This document shows positions 1 through 12,434 of a stretch of DNA of 64,000 nucleotides, piece by piece. How positions within the stretch are numbered: position 1 is the first letter of the stretch; each line of letters starts with the position of its first letter. Source of the stretch: Torymus aiolomorphi (lineage: Eukaryota > Arthropoda > Insecta > Hymenoptera > Torymidae); contig CM070873.1 of assembly GCA_036365515.1 (NCBI GenBank), positions 40,059,807 to 40,123,806 on the forward strand. The letters run 5' to 3'. Under the pieces are notes generated by a model. That model did no database searches, was not told where the DNA came from, and was given only the letters and a program-made list of their open reading frames with translations. A program made the translations under genes and the position numbers.

Positions 1-997
1 GGGAGCGCGTGAACTAGAATCTCGCCGGCGCCGCACGCGAGGCGGGAGATTCAAAGTCGAATCTGGCGCGCACCATAGTTTCTATTTAGAACCGCGCGGA
101 GAGTCTTTACAAATATAATATAAGTAATTAATTAATAATTAACATTAATTACGCATATCAATATGAGATTGTTATTTGGAGAATTTTTCCTCAGTATTTT
201 TTACACAATACTTTTTAACTTACTAAATAATTTCCACTGTTTAATTTGTGCATTTCTAATGAAGTATTTACCACTTTTTGCATTTATCCCAGGCCCTCAA
301 TTTGACTCTTGTTTGACACACTGGGGTACAAAATACTCTAAGCCCATTTTTCCTCAATTTTGAGTAAGTAAACCTAAAAGGTTAGGGGAACAGGTTTATA
401 ACGACATCAAAATTGTTAGATAAAACCAGTATCCCCTCAAGCCAGTGATATTAGGCTGAGACCGTTAGTCTGTTTGCGGCAGTTGTCCAAAGCCCAGCAG
501 AATTTTGGATCAAGATTTTGGATCTGCAGAAGTTTGTCAGGTAAGGGTTAAAATTGATGCAACAAGAATTGATGAACTTGCAACAAGAATTGGTGAAAAA
601 TACGGGGAAATCTGTTGCGAACCAGCGTAGATGCAGGTACGAAACTGCAATTTTGATTTTAATTGGCCTTTTTAGTCTGTTAAAATTTTTTTTTTAACTT
701 TTGTGTAGTTTTATAATGTTCAAATGAACCAAATGAAATTACATAGGTTTTGAGAAAATATTTTAGTTAAATGCATACGAAATTGAATTTACTAGAAAGC
801 CTTGAAAACTATAGATGGTAGTCGTGAGACATGATTTGAGAATAAAATTTTTTTTAAGTTTATCACGACACTGTTCCAGAGCAGTAAGTCTTACAAATTT
901 TCATTTTAAATAAGGCTAATGTCAGTGAATAAAGAAAATACAGAAATTTAAATTAGTTTTCTTTCTATTAGCTGAAGGAATTTGTCGAAGATTCAAA

Positions 998-1339
998 ATG
1001 AAACTTCTAGTATTTCTCGTGTTGATTGTTGCTTTTTCTGCTTTATGTGAAGGTATACTGGTGAAATAAAGTCATTTAATAAGAATAATTATTCAATTTG
1101 TCTTATTCATTTTAGGAGTCGACGTTGCGCAAGGTGGAACAGCAAGAAAAAGATGTTTGGATAATTGTTATGGTAAGACTTAACTAATCTTCATAGCATC
1201 TAATTAATTTATAAGAAGGAATCGTATGTATTGAATATCGCTCTAACTAGAATTAATAATGGTTTTATTAGATGAACCTAATTTGGACGAGAGAAAGATA
1301 TGCGAGGAGCAGTGCGTAAAAAATATACCTAAAGGTTAA
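998..1339 (+). CDS. Secreted four-cysteine peptide, copy 1 (three coding exons)
   Basis: Coding exons are 998-1052, 1116-1172 and 1272-1339; both introns (63 and 99 nt) have GT-AG ends and join in frame to a 59-residue precursor. Residues 1-17 form a signal peptide (Lys2, hydrophobic run, Ala15-x-Cys17 before a likely cut). Residues 18-28 are a short linker, 29-31 are Arg-Lys-Arg, and the core has Cys32, Cys36, Cys48 and Cys52 (motifs CLDNC and CEEQC). It ends Pro-Lys-Gly, where Gly59 could donate a C-terminal amide. A non-coding exon ends at 540 (CAG|GTAAGG); its intron 541-971 ends in a pyrimidine-rich CTATTAG acceptor. The ATG is the first in the spliced segment I can see. Two CxxxC pairs on predicted helices recall helical-hairpin (alpha-hairpinin / kappa-KTx-like) peptides of scorpion venoms and plant seeds. 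That is inference: no family was recognised by sequence, and role and target are unknown. Confidence 0.85.
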
Positions 1340-1395
1340 TCGCAAACGACTTGATTGTATAAAACCGCCACGTTGACTTTTATATATATATATAT

Positions 1396-1401
1396 AATAA
1401 A
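1396..1401 (+). promoter_or_regulatory. Putative poly(A) signal, copy 1
   Basis: An AATAAA hexamer lies 57 nt after the copy 1 stop, just behind a (TA)n run, and recurs at the same place in all other units except unit 8. A second AATAAA occurs about 55-60 bp further on, within the motif CGAATAAAAG in most units. Which one is used cannot be told from the sequence. Confidence 0.6.
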
Positions 1402-2854
1402 TTTTCTTTTGTATAAAAATAATCCAGGTATTTTCCCTGTACAGAATATCACCAATAAAAGAACCGATAATAAACACTTTTACAATTTCATTGTACCTAC
1501 ACATCCACGACAAGAAAAATGAATACCTCTAACGATCCCACATCCACCTGCGCACAGGTGTGCACGCGCTGTTCAGCCCCACCGCCATCTCCTTGACGAC
1601 CGTAACGCGTACTCGCGTCCTTCTTTCCCGTCATCATACTTCACTCCACTCTCCCTCTGGCTCCCTTGCTAATCCGTGTATCAGCAGCCCAATAACCTCG
1701 CCCCCGCGAAATCGGCTTAAGCCCGCGTTCGACTTATCCTCTCCCCTCTATCTCGCGTTGATTGGTTGTTAGGTATGATGTGTGCGAGCACACCTTTTTT
1801 TCCTTTCACCATGGGCCTGACTGTGGGAGCCGCAAGATGAGGGGTCGCGCCGCGTAGTGGGAGCGCGCGAACTAGAATCTCGCCGGCGCCGCACGCGAGG
1901 CGGGAGATTCAAAGTCGAATCTGGCGCGCACCATAGTTTCTATTTAGAACCGCGCGGAGAGTCTTTACAAATATAATATAAGTAATTAATTAATAATTAA
2001 CATTAATTACGCATATCAATATGAGATTGTTATTTGGAGAATTTTTCCTCAGTATTTTTTACACAATACTTTTTAACTTACTAAATAATTTCCAGTGTTT
2101 AATTTGTGCATTTCTAATGAAGTATTTACCACTTTTTGCATTTATCCCAGGCCCTCAATTTGACTCTTGTTTGACACACTGGGGTACAAAATACTCCAAG
2201 CCCATTTTTCCTTAATTTTGAGTAAGTAAACCTAAAAGGTTAGGGGAACAGGTCTATAACGACATCAAAATTGTTAGATAAAACCAGTATCCCCTAAAGC
2301 CGGTGATATGAGGCTGAGACCGTTAGTCTGTTTGCGGCAGTTGTCCAAAGCCCAGCAGAATTTTGGATCAAGATTTTGGATCTGCAGAAGTTTGTCAGGT
2401 AAGGGTTAAAATTGATGCAACAAGAATTGATGAATTTGGAACAAGAATTGACGAAAAATACGGGAAATTTGTTGCGAACCAGCGTAGATGCAGGTACGAA
2501 ACTGCAATTTTGATTTTAATTGGCCTTTTTAGTCTGTTAAAATTTTTTTTTTAACTTTTGTGTAGTTTTATAATGTTCAAATGAACCAAATGAAATTACA
2601 TAGGTTTTGAGAAAATATTTTAGTTAAATGCATACGAAATTGAATTTACTAGAAAGCCTTGAAAACTATAGATGGTAGTCGTGAGACATGATTTGAGAAT
2701 AAAATTTTTTTTAAGTTTATCACGACACTGTTCCAGAGCAGTAAGTCTTACAAATTTTCATTTTAAATAAGGCTAATGTCAGTGAATAAAGAAAATACAG
2801 AAATTTAAATTAGTTTTCTTTCTATTAGCTGAAGGAATTTGTCGAAGATTCAAA

Positions 2855-3196
2855 ATGAAACTTCTAGTATTTCTCGTGTTGATTGTTGCTTTTTCTGCTT
2901 TATGTGAAGGTATACTGGTGAAATAAAGTCATTTAATAAGAATAATTATTCAATTTGTATTATTCATTTTAGGAGTCGACGTTGCGCAAGGTGGAACAGC
3001 AAGAAAAAGATGTTTGGATAATTGTTATGGTAAGACTTAACTAATCTTCATAGCATCTAATTAATTTATAAGAAGGAATCGTATGTATTGAATATCGCTC
3101 TAACTAGAATTAATAATGGTTTTATTAGATGAACCTAATTTGGACGAGAGAAAGATATGCGAGGAGCAGTGCGTAAAAAATATACCTAAAGGTTAA
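2855..3196 (+). CDS. Secreted four-cysteine peptide, copy 2
   Basis: Exons 2855-2909, 2973-3029 and 3129-3196 encode the same 59-residue precursor as copy 1. The 5' non-coding exon ends at 2398 and its acceptor exon starts at 2829. Differences from copy 1 are outside the exons: a C-to-A change in intron 2 and a shorter (TA)n run before AATAAA. Confidence 0.85.
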
Positions 3197-4708
3197 TCGC
3201 AAACGACTTGATTGTATAAAACCGCCACGTTGACTTTTATATATATATAATAAATTTTCTTTTGTAGAAAAATAATCCAGGTATTTTCCCTGTACAGAAT
3301 ATCACGAATAAAAGAACCGATAATAAACACTTTTACAATTTCATTGTACCTACACATCCACGACAAGAAAAATGAATACCTCTAACAATCCCACATCCAC
3401 CTGCGCACAGGTGTGCACGCGCTGTTCAGCCCCACCGCCATCTCCTTGACGACCGTAACGCGTACTCGCGTCCTTCTTTCCCGTCATCATACTTCACTCC
3501 ACTCTCCCTCTGGCTCCCTTGCTAATCCATGTATCAGCAGCCCAATAACCTCGCCCCCGCGAAATCGGCTTAAGCCCGCGTTCGACTTATCCTCTCCCCT
3601 CTATCTCGCGTTGATTGGTTGTTAGGTATGATGTGTGCGAGCACACCTTTTTTTCCTTTCACCATGGGCCTGACTGTGGGAGCCGCAAGATGAGGGGTCG
3701 CGCCGCGTAGTGGGAGCGCGCGAACTAGAATCTCGCCGGCGCCGCACGCGAGGCGGGAGATTCAAAGTCGAATCTGGCGCGCACCATAGTTTCTATTTAG
3801 AACCGCGCGGAGAGTCTTTACAAATATAATATAAGTAATTAATTAATAATTAACATTAATAACGCATATCAATATGAGATTGTTATTTGGAGAATTTTTC
3901 CTCAGTATTTTTTACACAATACTTTTTAACTTACTAAATAATTTCCACTGTTTAATTTGTGCATTTCTAATGAAGTATTTACCACTTTTTGCATTTATCC
4001 CAGGCCCTCAATTTGACTCTTGTTTGACACACTGGGGTACAAAATACTCCAAGCCCATTTTTCCTTAATTTTGAGTAAGTAAACCTAAAAGGTTAGGGGA
4101 ACAGGTCTATAACGACATCAAAATTGTTAGATAAAACCAGTATCCCCTAAAGCCGGTGATATGAGGCTGAGACCGTTAGTCTATTTGCGGCAGTTGTCCA
4201 AAGCCCAGCAGAATTTTGGATCAAGATTTTGGATCTGCAGAAGTTTGTCAGGTAAGGGTTAAAATTGATGCAACAAGAATTGATGAATTTGGAACAAGAA
4301 TTGACGAAAAATACGGGGAAATTTGTTGCGAACCAGCGTAGATGCAGGTACGAAACTGCAATTTTGATTTTAATTGGCCTTTTTAGTCTGTTAAAATTTT
4401 TTTTTTAACTTTTGTGTAGTTTTATAATGTTCAAATGAACCAAATGAAATTACATAGGTTTTGAGAAAATATTTTAGTTAAATGCATACGAAATTGAATT
4501 TACTAGAAAGCCTTGAAAACTATAGATGGTAGTCGTGAGACATGATTTGAGAATAAAATTTTTTTTAAGTTTATCACGACACTGTTCCAGAGCAGTAAGT
4601 CTTACAAATTTTCATTTTAAATAAGGCTAATGTCAGTGAATAAAGAAAATACAGAAATTTAAATTAGTTTTCTTTCTATTAGCTGAAGGAATTTGTCGAA
4701 GATTCAAA

Positions 4709-5050
4709 ATGAAACTTCTAGTATTTCTCGTGTTGATTGTTGCTTTTTCTGCTTTATGTGAAGGTATACTGGTGAAATAAAGTCATTTAATAAGAATAAT
4801 TATTCAATTTGTATTATTCATTTTAGGAGTCGACGTTGCGCAAGGTGGAACAGCAAGAAAAAGATGTTTGGATAATTGTTATGGTAAGACTTAACTAATC
4901 TTCATAGCATCTAATTAATTTATAAGAAGGAATCGTATGTATTGAATATCGCTCTAACTAGAATTAATAATGGTTTTATTAGATGAACCTAATTTGGACG
5001 AGAGAAAGATATGCGAGGAGCAGTGCGTAAAAAATATACCTAAAGGTTAA
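4709..5050 (+). CDS. Secreted four-cysteine peptide, copy 3
   Basis: Exons 4709-4763, 4827-4883 and 4983-5050 encode the standard 59-residue precursor. The 5' exon ends at 4251 and the acceptor exon starts at 4683. The unit carries the TCTATTTG variant near 4180 that it shares with units 5 and 7 but not with its direct neighbours. Confidence 0.85.
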
Positions 5051-6558
5051 TCGCAAACGACTTGATTGTATAAAACCGCCACGTTGACTTTTATATATAT
5101 ATAATAAATTTTCTTTTGTAGAAAAATAATCCAGGTATTTTTCCTGTACAGAATATCACGAATAAAAGAACCGATAATAAACACTTTTACAATTTCATTG
5201 TACCTACACATCCACGACAAGAAAAATGAATACCTCTAACGATCCCACATCCACCTGCGCACAGGTGTGCACGCGCTGTTCAGCCCCACCGCCATCTCCT
5301 TGACGACCGTAACGCGTACTCGCGTCCATCTTTCCCGTCATCATACTTCACTCCACTCTCCCTCTGGCTCCCTTGCTAATCCGTGTATCAGCAGCCCAAT
5401 AACCTCGCCCCGCGAAATCGGCTTAAGCCCGCGTTCGACTTATCCTCTCCCCTCTATCTCGCGTTGATTGGTTGTTAGGTATGATGCGTGCGAGCACACC
5501 TTTTTTCCTTTCACCATGGGCCTGACTGTGGGAGCCGCAAGATGAGGGTCGCGCCGCGTAGTGGGAGCGCGCGAACTAGAATCTCGCCGGCGCCGCACGC
5601 GAGGCGGGAGATTCAAAGTCGAATCTGGCGCGCACCATAGTTTCTATTTAGAACCGCGCGGAGAGTCTTTACAAATATAATATAAGTAATTAATTAATAA
5701 TTAACATTAATTACGCATATCAATATGAGATTGTTATTTGGAGAATTTTTCCTCAGTATTTTTTACACAATACTTTTTAACTTACTAAATAATTTCCACT
5801 GTTTAATTTGTGCATTTCTAATGAAGTATTTACCACTTTTTGCATTTATCCCAGGCCCTCAATTTGACTCTTGTTTGACACACTGGGGTACAAAATACTC
5901 CAAGCCCATTTTTCCTTAATTTTGAGTAAGTAAACCTAAAAGGTTAGGGGAACAGGTCTATAACGACATCAAAATTGTTAGATAAAACCAGTATCCCCTA
6001 AAGCCGGTGATATGAGGCTGAGACCGTTAGTCTGTTTGCGGCAGTTGTCCAAAGCCCAGCAGAATTTTGGATCAAGATTTTGGATCTGCAGAAGTTTGTC
6101 AGGTAAGGGTTAAAATTGATGCAACAAGAATTGATGAATTTGGAACAAGAATTGACGAAAAATACGGGGAAATTTGTTGCGAACCAGCGTAGATGCAGGT
6201 ACGAAACTGCAATTTTGATTTTAATTGGCCTTTTTAGTCTGTTAAATTTTTTTTTTAACTTTTGTGTAGTTTTATAATGTTCAAATGAACCAAATGAAAT
6301 TACATAGGTTTTGAGAAAATATTTTAGTTAAATGCATACGAAATTGAATTTACTAGAAAGCCTTGAAAACTATAGATGGTAGTCGTGAGACATGATTTGA
6401 GAATAAAATTTTTTTTAAGTTTATCACGACACTGTTCCAGAGCAGTAAGTCTTACAAATTTTCATTTTAAATAAGGCTAATGTCAGTGAATAAAGAAAAT
6501 ACAGAAATTTAAATTAGTTTTCTTTCTATTAGCTGAAGGAATTTGTCGAAGATTCAAA

Positions 6559-6900
6559 ATGAAACTTCTAGTATTTCTCGTGTTGATTGTTGCTTTTTCT
6601 GCTTTATGTGAAGGTATACTGGTGAAATAAAGTCATTTAATAAGAATAATTATTCAATTTGTATTATTCATTTTAGGAGTCGACGTTGCGCAAGGTGGAA
6701 CAGCAAGAAAAAGATGTTTGGATAATTGTTATGGTAAGACTTAACTAATCTTCATAGCATCTAATTAATTTATAAGAAGGAATCGTATGTATTGAATATC
6801 GCTCTAACTAGAATTAATAATGGTTTTATTAGATGAACCTAATTTGGACGAGAGAAAGATATGCGAGGAGCAGTGCGTAAAAAATATACCTAAAGGTTAA
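6559..6900 (+). CDS. Secreted four-cysteine peptide, copy 4
   Basis: Exons 6559-6613, 6677-6733 and 6833-6900 encode the standard 59-residue precursor. The 5' exon ends at 6102 and the acceptor exon starts at 6533. Intron 1 has a shortened A run (GTTAAATTTT), shared with unit 6. Confidence 0.85.
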
Positions 6901-8410
6901 TCGCAAACGACTTGATTGTATAAAACCGCCACGTTGACTTTTATATATATATAATAAATTTTCTTTTGTAGAAAAATAATCCAGGTATTTTCCCTGTACA
7001 GAATATCACGAATAAAAGAACCGATAATAAACACTTTTACAATTTCATTGTACCTACACATCCACGACAAGAAAAATGAATACCTCTAACAATCCCACAT
7101 CCACCTGCGCACAGGTGTGCACGCGCTGTTCAGCCCCACCGCCATCTCCTTGACGACCGTAACGCGTACTCGCGTCCTTCTTTCCCGTCATCATACTTCA
7201 CTCCACTCTCCCTCTGGCTCCCTTGCTAATCCGTGTATCAGCAGCCCAATAACCTCGCCCCCGCGAAATCGGCTTAAGCCCGCGTTCGACTTATCCTCTC
7301 CCCTCTATCTCGCGTTGATTGGTTGTTAGGTATGATGTGTGCGAGCACACCTTTTTCCTTTCACCATGGGCCTGACTGTGGGAGCCGCAAGATGAGGGGT
7401 CGCGCCGCGTAGTGGGAGCGCGCGAACTAGAATCTCGCCGGCGCCGCACGCGAGGCGGGAGATTCAAAGTCGAATCTGGCGCGCACCATAGTTTCTATTT
7501 AGAACCGCGCGGAGAGTCTTTACAAATATAATATAAGTAATTAATTAATAATTAACATTAATAACGCATATCAATATGAGATTGTTATTTGGAGAATTTT
7601 TCCTCAGTATTTTTTACACAATACTTTTTAACTTACTAAATAATTTCCACTGTTTAATTTGTGCATTTCTAATGAAGTATTTACCACTTTTTGCATTTAT
7701 CCCAGGCCCTCAATTTGACTCTTGTTTGACACACTGGGGTACAAAATACTCCAAGCCCATTTTTCCTTAATTTTGAGTAAGTAAACCTAAAAGGTTAGGG
7801 GAACAGGTCTATAACGACATCAAAATTGTTAGATAAAACCAGTATCCCCTAAAGCCGGTGATATGAGGCTGAGACCGTTAGTCTATTTGCGGCAGTTGTC
7901 CAAAGCCCAGCAGAATTTTGGATCAAGATTTTGGATCTGCAGAAGTTTGTCAGGTAAGGGTTAAAATTGATGCAACAAGAATTGATGAATTTGGAACAAG
8001 AATTGACGAAAAATACGGGGAAATTTGTTGCGAACCAGCGTAGATGCAGGTACGAAACTGCAATTTTGATTTTAATTGGCCTTTTTAGTCTGTTAAAATT
8101 TTTTTTTTAACTTTTGTGTAGTTTTATAATGTTCAAATGAACCAAATGAAATTACATAGGTTTTGAGAAAATATTTTAGTTAAATGCATACGAAATTGAA
8201 TTTACTAGAAAGCCTTGAAAACTATAGATGGTAGTCGTGAGACATGATTTGAGAATAAAATTTTTTTTATGTTTATCACGACACTGTTCCAGAGCAGTAA
8301 GTCTTACAAATTTTCATTTTAAATAAGGCTAATGTCAGTGAATAAAGAAAATACAGAAATTTAAATTAGTTTTCTTTCTATTAGCTGAAGGAATTTGTCG
8401 AAGATTCAAA

Positions 8411-8752
8411 ATGAAACTTCTAGTATTTCTCGTGTTGATTGTTGCTTTTTCTGCTTTATGTGAAGGTATACTGGTGAAATAAAGTCATTTAATAAGAATA
8501 ATTATTCAATTTGTATTATTCATTTTAGGAGTCGACGTTGCGCAAGGTGGAACAGCAAGAAAAAGATGTTTGGATAATTGTTATGGTAAGACTTAACTAA
8601 TCTTCATAGCATCTAATTAATTTATAAGAAGGAATCGTATGTATTGAATATCGCTCTAACTAGAATTAATAATGGTTTTATTAGATGAACCTAATTTGGA
8701 CGAGAGAAAGATATGCGAGGAGCAGTGCGTAAAAAATATACCTAAAGGTTAA
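8411..8752 (+). CDS. Secreted four-cysteine peptide, copy 5
   Basis: Exons 8411-8465, 8529-8585 and 8685-8752 encode the standard 59-residue precursor. The 5' exon ends at 7953 and the acceptor exon starts at 8385. Upstream sequence matches unit 3 in several diagnostic bases. Confidence 0.85.
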
Positions 8753-10259
8753 TCGCAAACGACTTGATTGTATAAAACCGCCACGTTGACTTTTATATAT
8801 ATATAATAAATTTTCTTTTGTAGAAAAATAATCCAGGTATTTTCCTGTACAGAATATCACGAATAAAAGAACCGATAATAAACACTTTTACAATTTCATT
8901 GTACCTACACATCCACGACAAGAAAAATGAATACCTCTAACGATCCCACATCCACCTGCGCACAGGTGTGCACGCGCTGTTCAGCCCCACCGCCATCTCC
9001 TTGACGACCGTAACGCGTACTCGCGTCCATCTTTCCCGTCATCATACTTCACTCCACTCTCCCTCTGGCTCCCTTGCTAATCCGTGTATCAGCAGCCCAA
9101 TAACCTCGCCCCCGCGAAATCGGCTTAAGCCCGCGTTCGACTTATCCTCTCCCCTCTATCTCGCGTTGATTGGTTGTTAGGTATGATGCGTGCGAGCACA
9201 CCTTTTTTCCTTTCACCATGGGCCTGACTGTGGGAGCCGCAAGATGAGGGTCGCGCCGCGTAGTGGGAGCGCGCGAACTAGAATCTCGCCGGCGCCGCAC
9301 GCGAGGCGGGAGATTCAAAGTCGAATCTGGCGCGCACCATAGTTTCTATTTAGAACCGCGCGGAGAGTCTTTACAAATATAATATAAGTAATTAATTAAT
9401 AATTAACATTAATTACGCATATCAATATGAGATTGTTATTTGGAGAATTTTTCCTCAGTATTTTTTACACAATACTTTTTAACTTACTAAATAATTTCCA
9501 CTGTTTAATTTGTGCATTTCTAATGAAGTATTTACCACTTTTTGCATTTATCCCAGGCCCTCAATTTGACTCTTGTTTGACACACTGGGGTACAAAATAC
9601 TCCAAGCCCATTTTTCCTTAATTTTGAGTAAGTAAACCTAAAAGGTTAGGGGAACAGGTCTATAACGACATCAAAATTGTTAGATAAAACCAGTATCCCC
9701 TAAAGCCGGTGATATGAGGCTGAGACCGTTAGTCTGTTTGCGGCAGTTGTCCAAAGCCCAGCAGAATTTTGGATCAAGATTTTGGATCTGCAGAAGTTTG
9801 TCAGGTAAGGGTTAAAATTGATGCAACAAGAATTGATGAATTTGGAACAAGAATTGACGAAAAATACGGGGAAATTTGTTGCGAACCAGCGTAGATGCAG
9901 GTACGAAACTGCAATTTTGATTTTAATTGGCCTTTTTAGTCTGTTAAATTTTTTTTTTAACTTTTGTGTAGTTTTATAATGTTCAAATGAACCAAATGAA
10001 ATTACATAGGTTTTGAGAAAATATTTTAGTTAAATGCATACGAAATTGAATTTACTAGAAAGCCTTGAAAACTATAGATGGTAGTCGTGAGACATGATTT
10101 GAGAATAAAATTTTTTTAAGTTTATCACGACACTGTTCCAGAGCAGTAAGTCTTACAAATTTTCATTTTAAATAAGGCTAATGTCAGTGAATAAAGAAAA
10201 TACAGAAATTTAAATTAGTTTTCTTTCTATTAGCTGAAGGAATTTGTCGAAGATTCAAA

Positions 10260-10601
10260 ATGAAACTTCTAGAATTTCTCGTGTTGATTGTTGCTTTTTC
10301 TGCTTTATGTGAAGGTATACTGGTGAAATAAAGTCATTTAATAAGAATAATTATTCAATTTGTATTATTCATTTTAGGAGTCGACGTTGCGCAAGGTGGA
10401 ACAGCAAGAAAAAGATGTTTGGATAATTGTTATGGTAAGACTTAACTAATCTTCATAGCATCTAATTAATTTATAAGAAGGAATCGTATGTATTGAATAT
10501 CGCTCTAACTAGAATTAATAATGGTTTTATTAGATGAACCTAATTTGGACGAGAGAAAGATATGCGAGGAGCAGTGCGTAAAAAATATACCTAAAGGTTA
10601 A
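10260..10601 (+). CDS. Four-cysteine peptide, copy 6, signal peptide mutated (V5E)
   Basis: Exons 10260-10314, 10378-10434 and 10534-10601 are intact. GTA-to-GAA at 10272-10274 puts glutamate at residue 5, inside the hydrophobic core of the signal peptide; all other copies have valine. The core and the four mature cysteines are unchanged. From general knowledge of signal peptides, a charge there should weaken secretion, so this copy may be partly or fully non-functional. The 5' exon ends at 9804 and the acceptor exon starts at 10234. Confidence 0.8.
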
Positions 10602-12113
10602 TCGCAAACGACTTGATTGTATAAAACCGCCACGTTGACTTTTATATATATATAATAAATTTTCTTTTGTAGAAAAATAATCCAGGTATTTTCCCTGTAC
10701 AGAATATCACGAATAAAAGAACCGATAATAAACACTTTTACAATTTCATTGTACCTACACATCCACGACAAGAAAAATGAATACCTCTAACGATCCCACA
10801 TCCACCTGCGTACAGGTGTGCACGCGCTGTTCAGCCCCACCGCCATCTCCTTGACGACCGTAACGCGTACTCGCGTCCTTCTTTCCCGTCATCATACTTC
10901 ACTCCACTCTCCCTCTGGCTCCCTTGCTAATCCGTGTATCAGCAGCCCAATAACCTCGCCCCCGCGAAATCGGCTTAAGCCCGCGTTCGACTTATCCTCT
11001 CCCCTCTATCTCGCGTTGATTGGTTGTTAGGTATGATGTGTGCGAGCACACCTTTTTTTCCTTTCACCATGGGCCTGACTGTGGGAGCCGCAAGATGAGG
11101 GGTCGCGCCGCGTAGTGGGAGCGCGCGAACTAGAATCTCGCCGGCGCCGCACGCGAGGCGGGAGATTCAAAGTCGAATCTGGCGCGCACCATAGTTTCTA
11201 TTTAGAACCGCGCGGAGAGTCTTTACAAATATAATATAAGTAATTAATTAATAATTAACATTAATTACGCATATCAATATGAGATTGTTATTTGGAGAAT
11301 TTTTCCTCAGTATTTTTTACACAATACTTTTTAACTTACTAAATAATTTCCACTGTTTAATTTGTGCATTTCTAATGAAGTATTTACCACTTTTTGCATT
11401 TATCCCAGGCCCTCAATTTGACTCTTGTTTGACACACTGGGGTACAAAATACTCCAAGCCCATTTTTCCTTAATTTTGAGTAAGTAAACCTAAAAGGTTA
11501 GGGGAACAGGTCTATAACGACATCAAAATTGTTAGATAAAACCAGTATCCCCTAAAGCCGGTGATATGAGGCTGAGACCGTTAGTCTATTTGCGGCAGTT
11601 GTCCAAAGCCCAGCAGAATTTTGGATCAAGATTTTGGATCTGCAGAAGTTTGTCAGGTAAGGGTTAAAATTGATGCAACAAGAATTAATGAATTTGGAAC
11701 AAGAATTGACGAAAAATACGGGGAAATTTGTTGCGAACCAGCGTAGATGCAGGTACGAAACTGCAATTTTGATTTTAATTGGCCTTTTTAGTCTGTTAAA
11801 ATTTTTTTTTTAACTTTTGTGTAGTTTTATAATGTTCAAATGAACCAAATGAAATTACATAGGTTTTGAGAAAATATTTTAGTTAAATGCATACGAAATT
11901 GAATTTACTAGAAAGCCTTGAAAACTATAGATGGTAGTCGTGAGACATGATTTGAGAATAAAATTTTTTTTAAGTTTATCACGACACTGTTCCAGAGCAG
12001 TAAGTCTTACAAATTTTCATTTTAAATAAGGCTAATGTCAGTGAATAAAGAAAATACAGAAATTTAAATTAGTTTTCTTTCTATTAGCTGAAGGAATTTG
12101 TCGAAGATTCAAA

Positions 12114-12434
12114 ATGAAACTTCTAGTATTTCTCGTGTTGATTGTTGCTTTTTCTGCTTTATGTGAAGGTATACTGGTGAAATAAAGTCATTTAATAAGA
12201 ATAATTATTCAATTTGTATTATTCATTTTAGAGTCGACGTTGCGCAAGGTGGAACAGCAAGAAAAAGATGTTTGGATAATTGTTATGGTAAGACTTAACT
12301 AATCTTCATAGCATCTAATTAATTTATAAGAAGGAATCGTATGTATTGAATATCGCTCTAACTAGAATTAATAATGGTTTTATTAGATGAACCTAATTTG
12401 GACGAGAGAAAGATATGCGAGGAGCAGTGCGTAA
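12114..12434 (+). pseudogene. Four-cysteine peptide, copy 7, frameshifted
   Basis: Exon 1 (12114-12168) is normal. Exon 2 (12232-12287) is one G short at its 5' edge, because the TTTTAG acceptor is followed by AGTCG rather than GAGTCG. The frame shifts, none of the four core cysteines is read, and the frame ends at 12432-12434 in exon 3 (starting at 12387). Exon 3 also lacks one A in the six-A run after the last cysteine codon. The 5' exon ends at 11656 and the acceptor exon starts at 12088. Both losses are one base in short runs, so assembly or consensus error is a real alternative to a true pseudogene. Confidence 0.75.

Noticed and set aside
1268..1513. Minus-strand frame over exon 3 and the 3' region (also 30357-30633)
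   Set aside because: It is antisense to the peptide gene, includes the (TA)n run, and is present only in units 1 and 16, where that run happens to keep it open.
1560..1772. 70-codon frame near the end of each unit (also at 3413, 7117 and others)
   Set aside because: It opens with GTG rather than ATG, lies in the GC-rich spacer, is frameshifted in unit 3 (5267) and lost in unit 7, and shows no signal peptide or motif. It is taken as chance.
1863..1933. tRNA-like stretch ending GGCGCGC-A-CCA in the GC-rich block
   Set aside because: The acceptor pairing rests on self-complementary GCGCGC, the T-arm has a six-base loop, and no D-arm or anticodon arm forms. It is not a tRNA.
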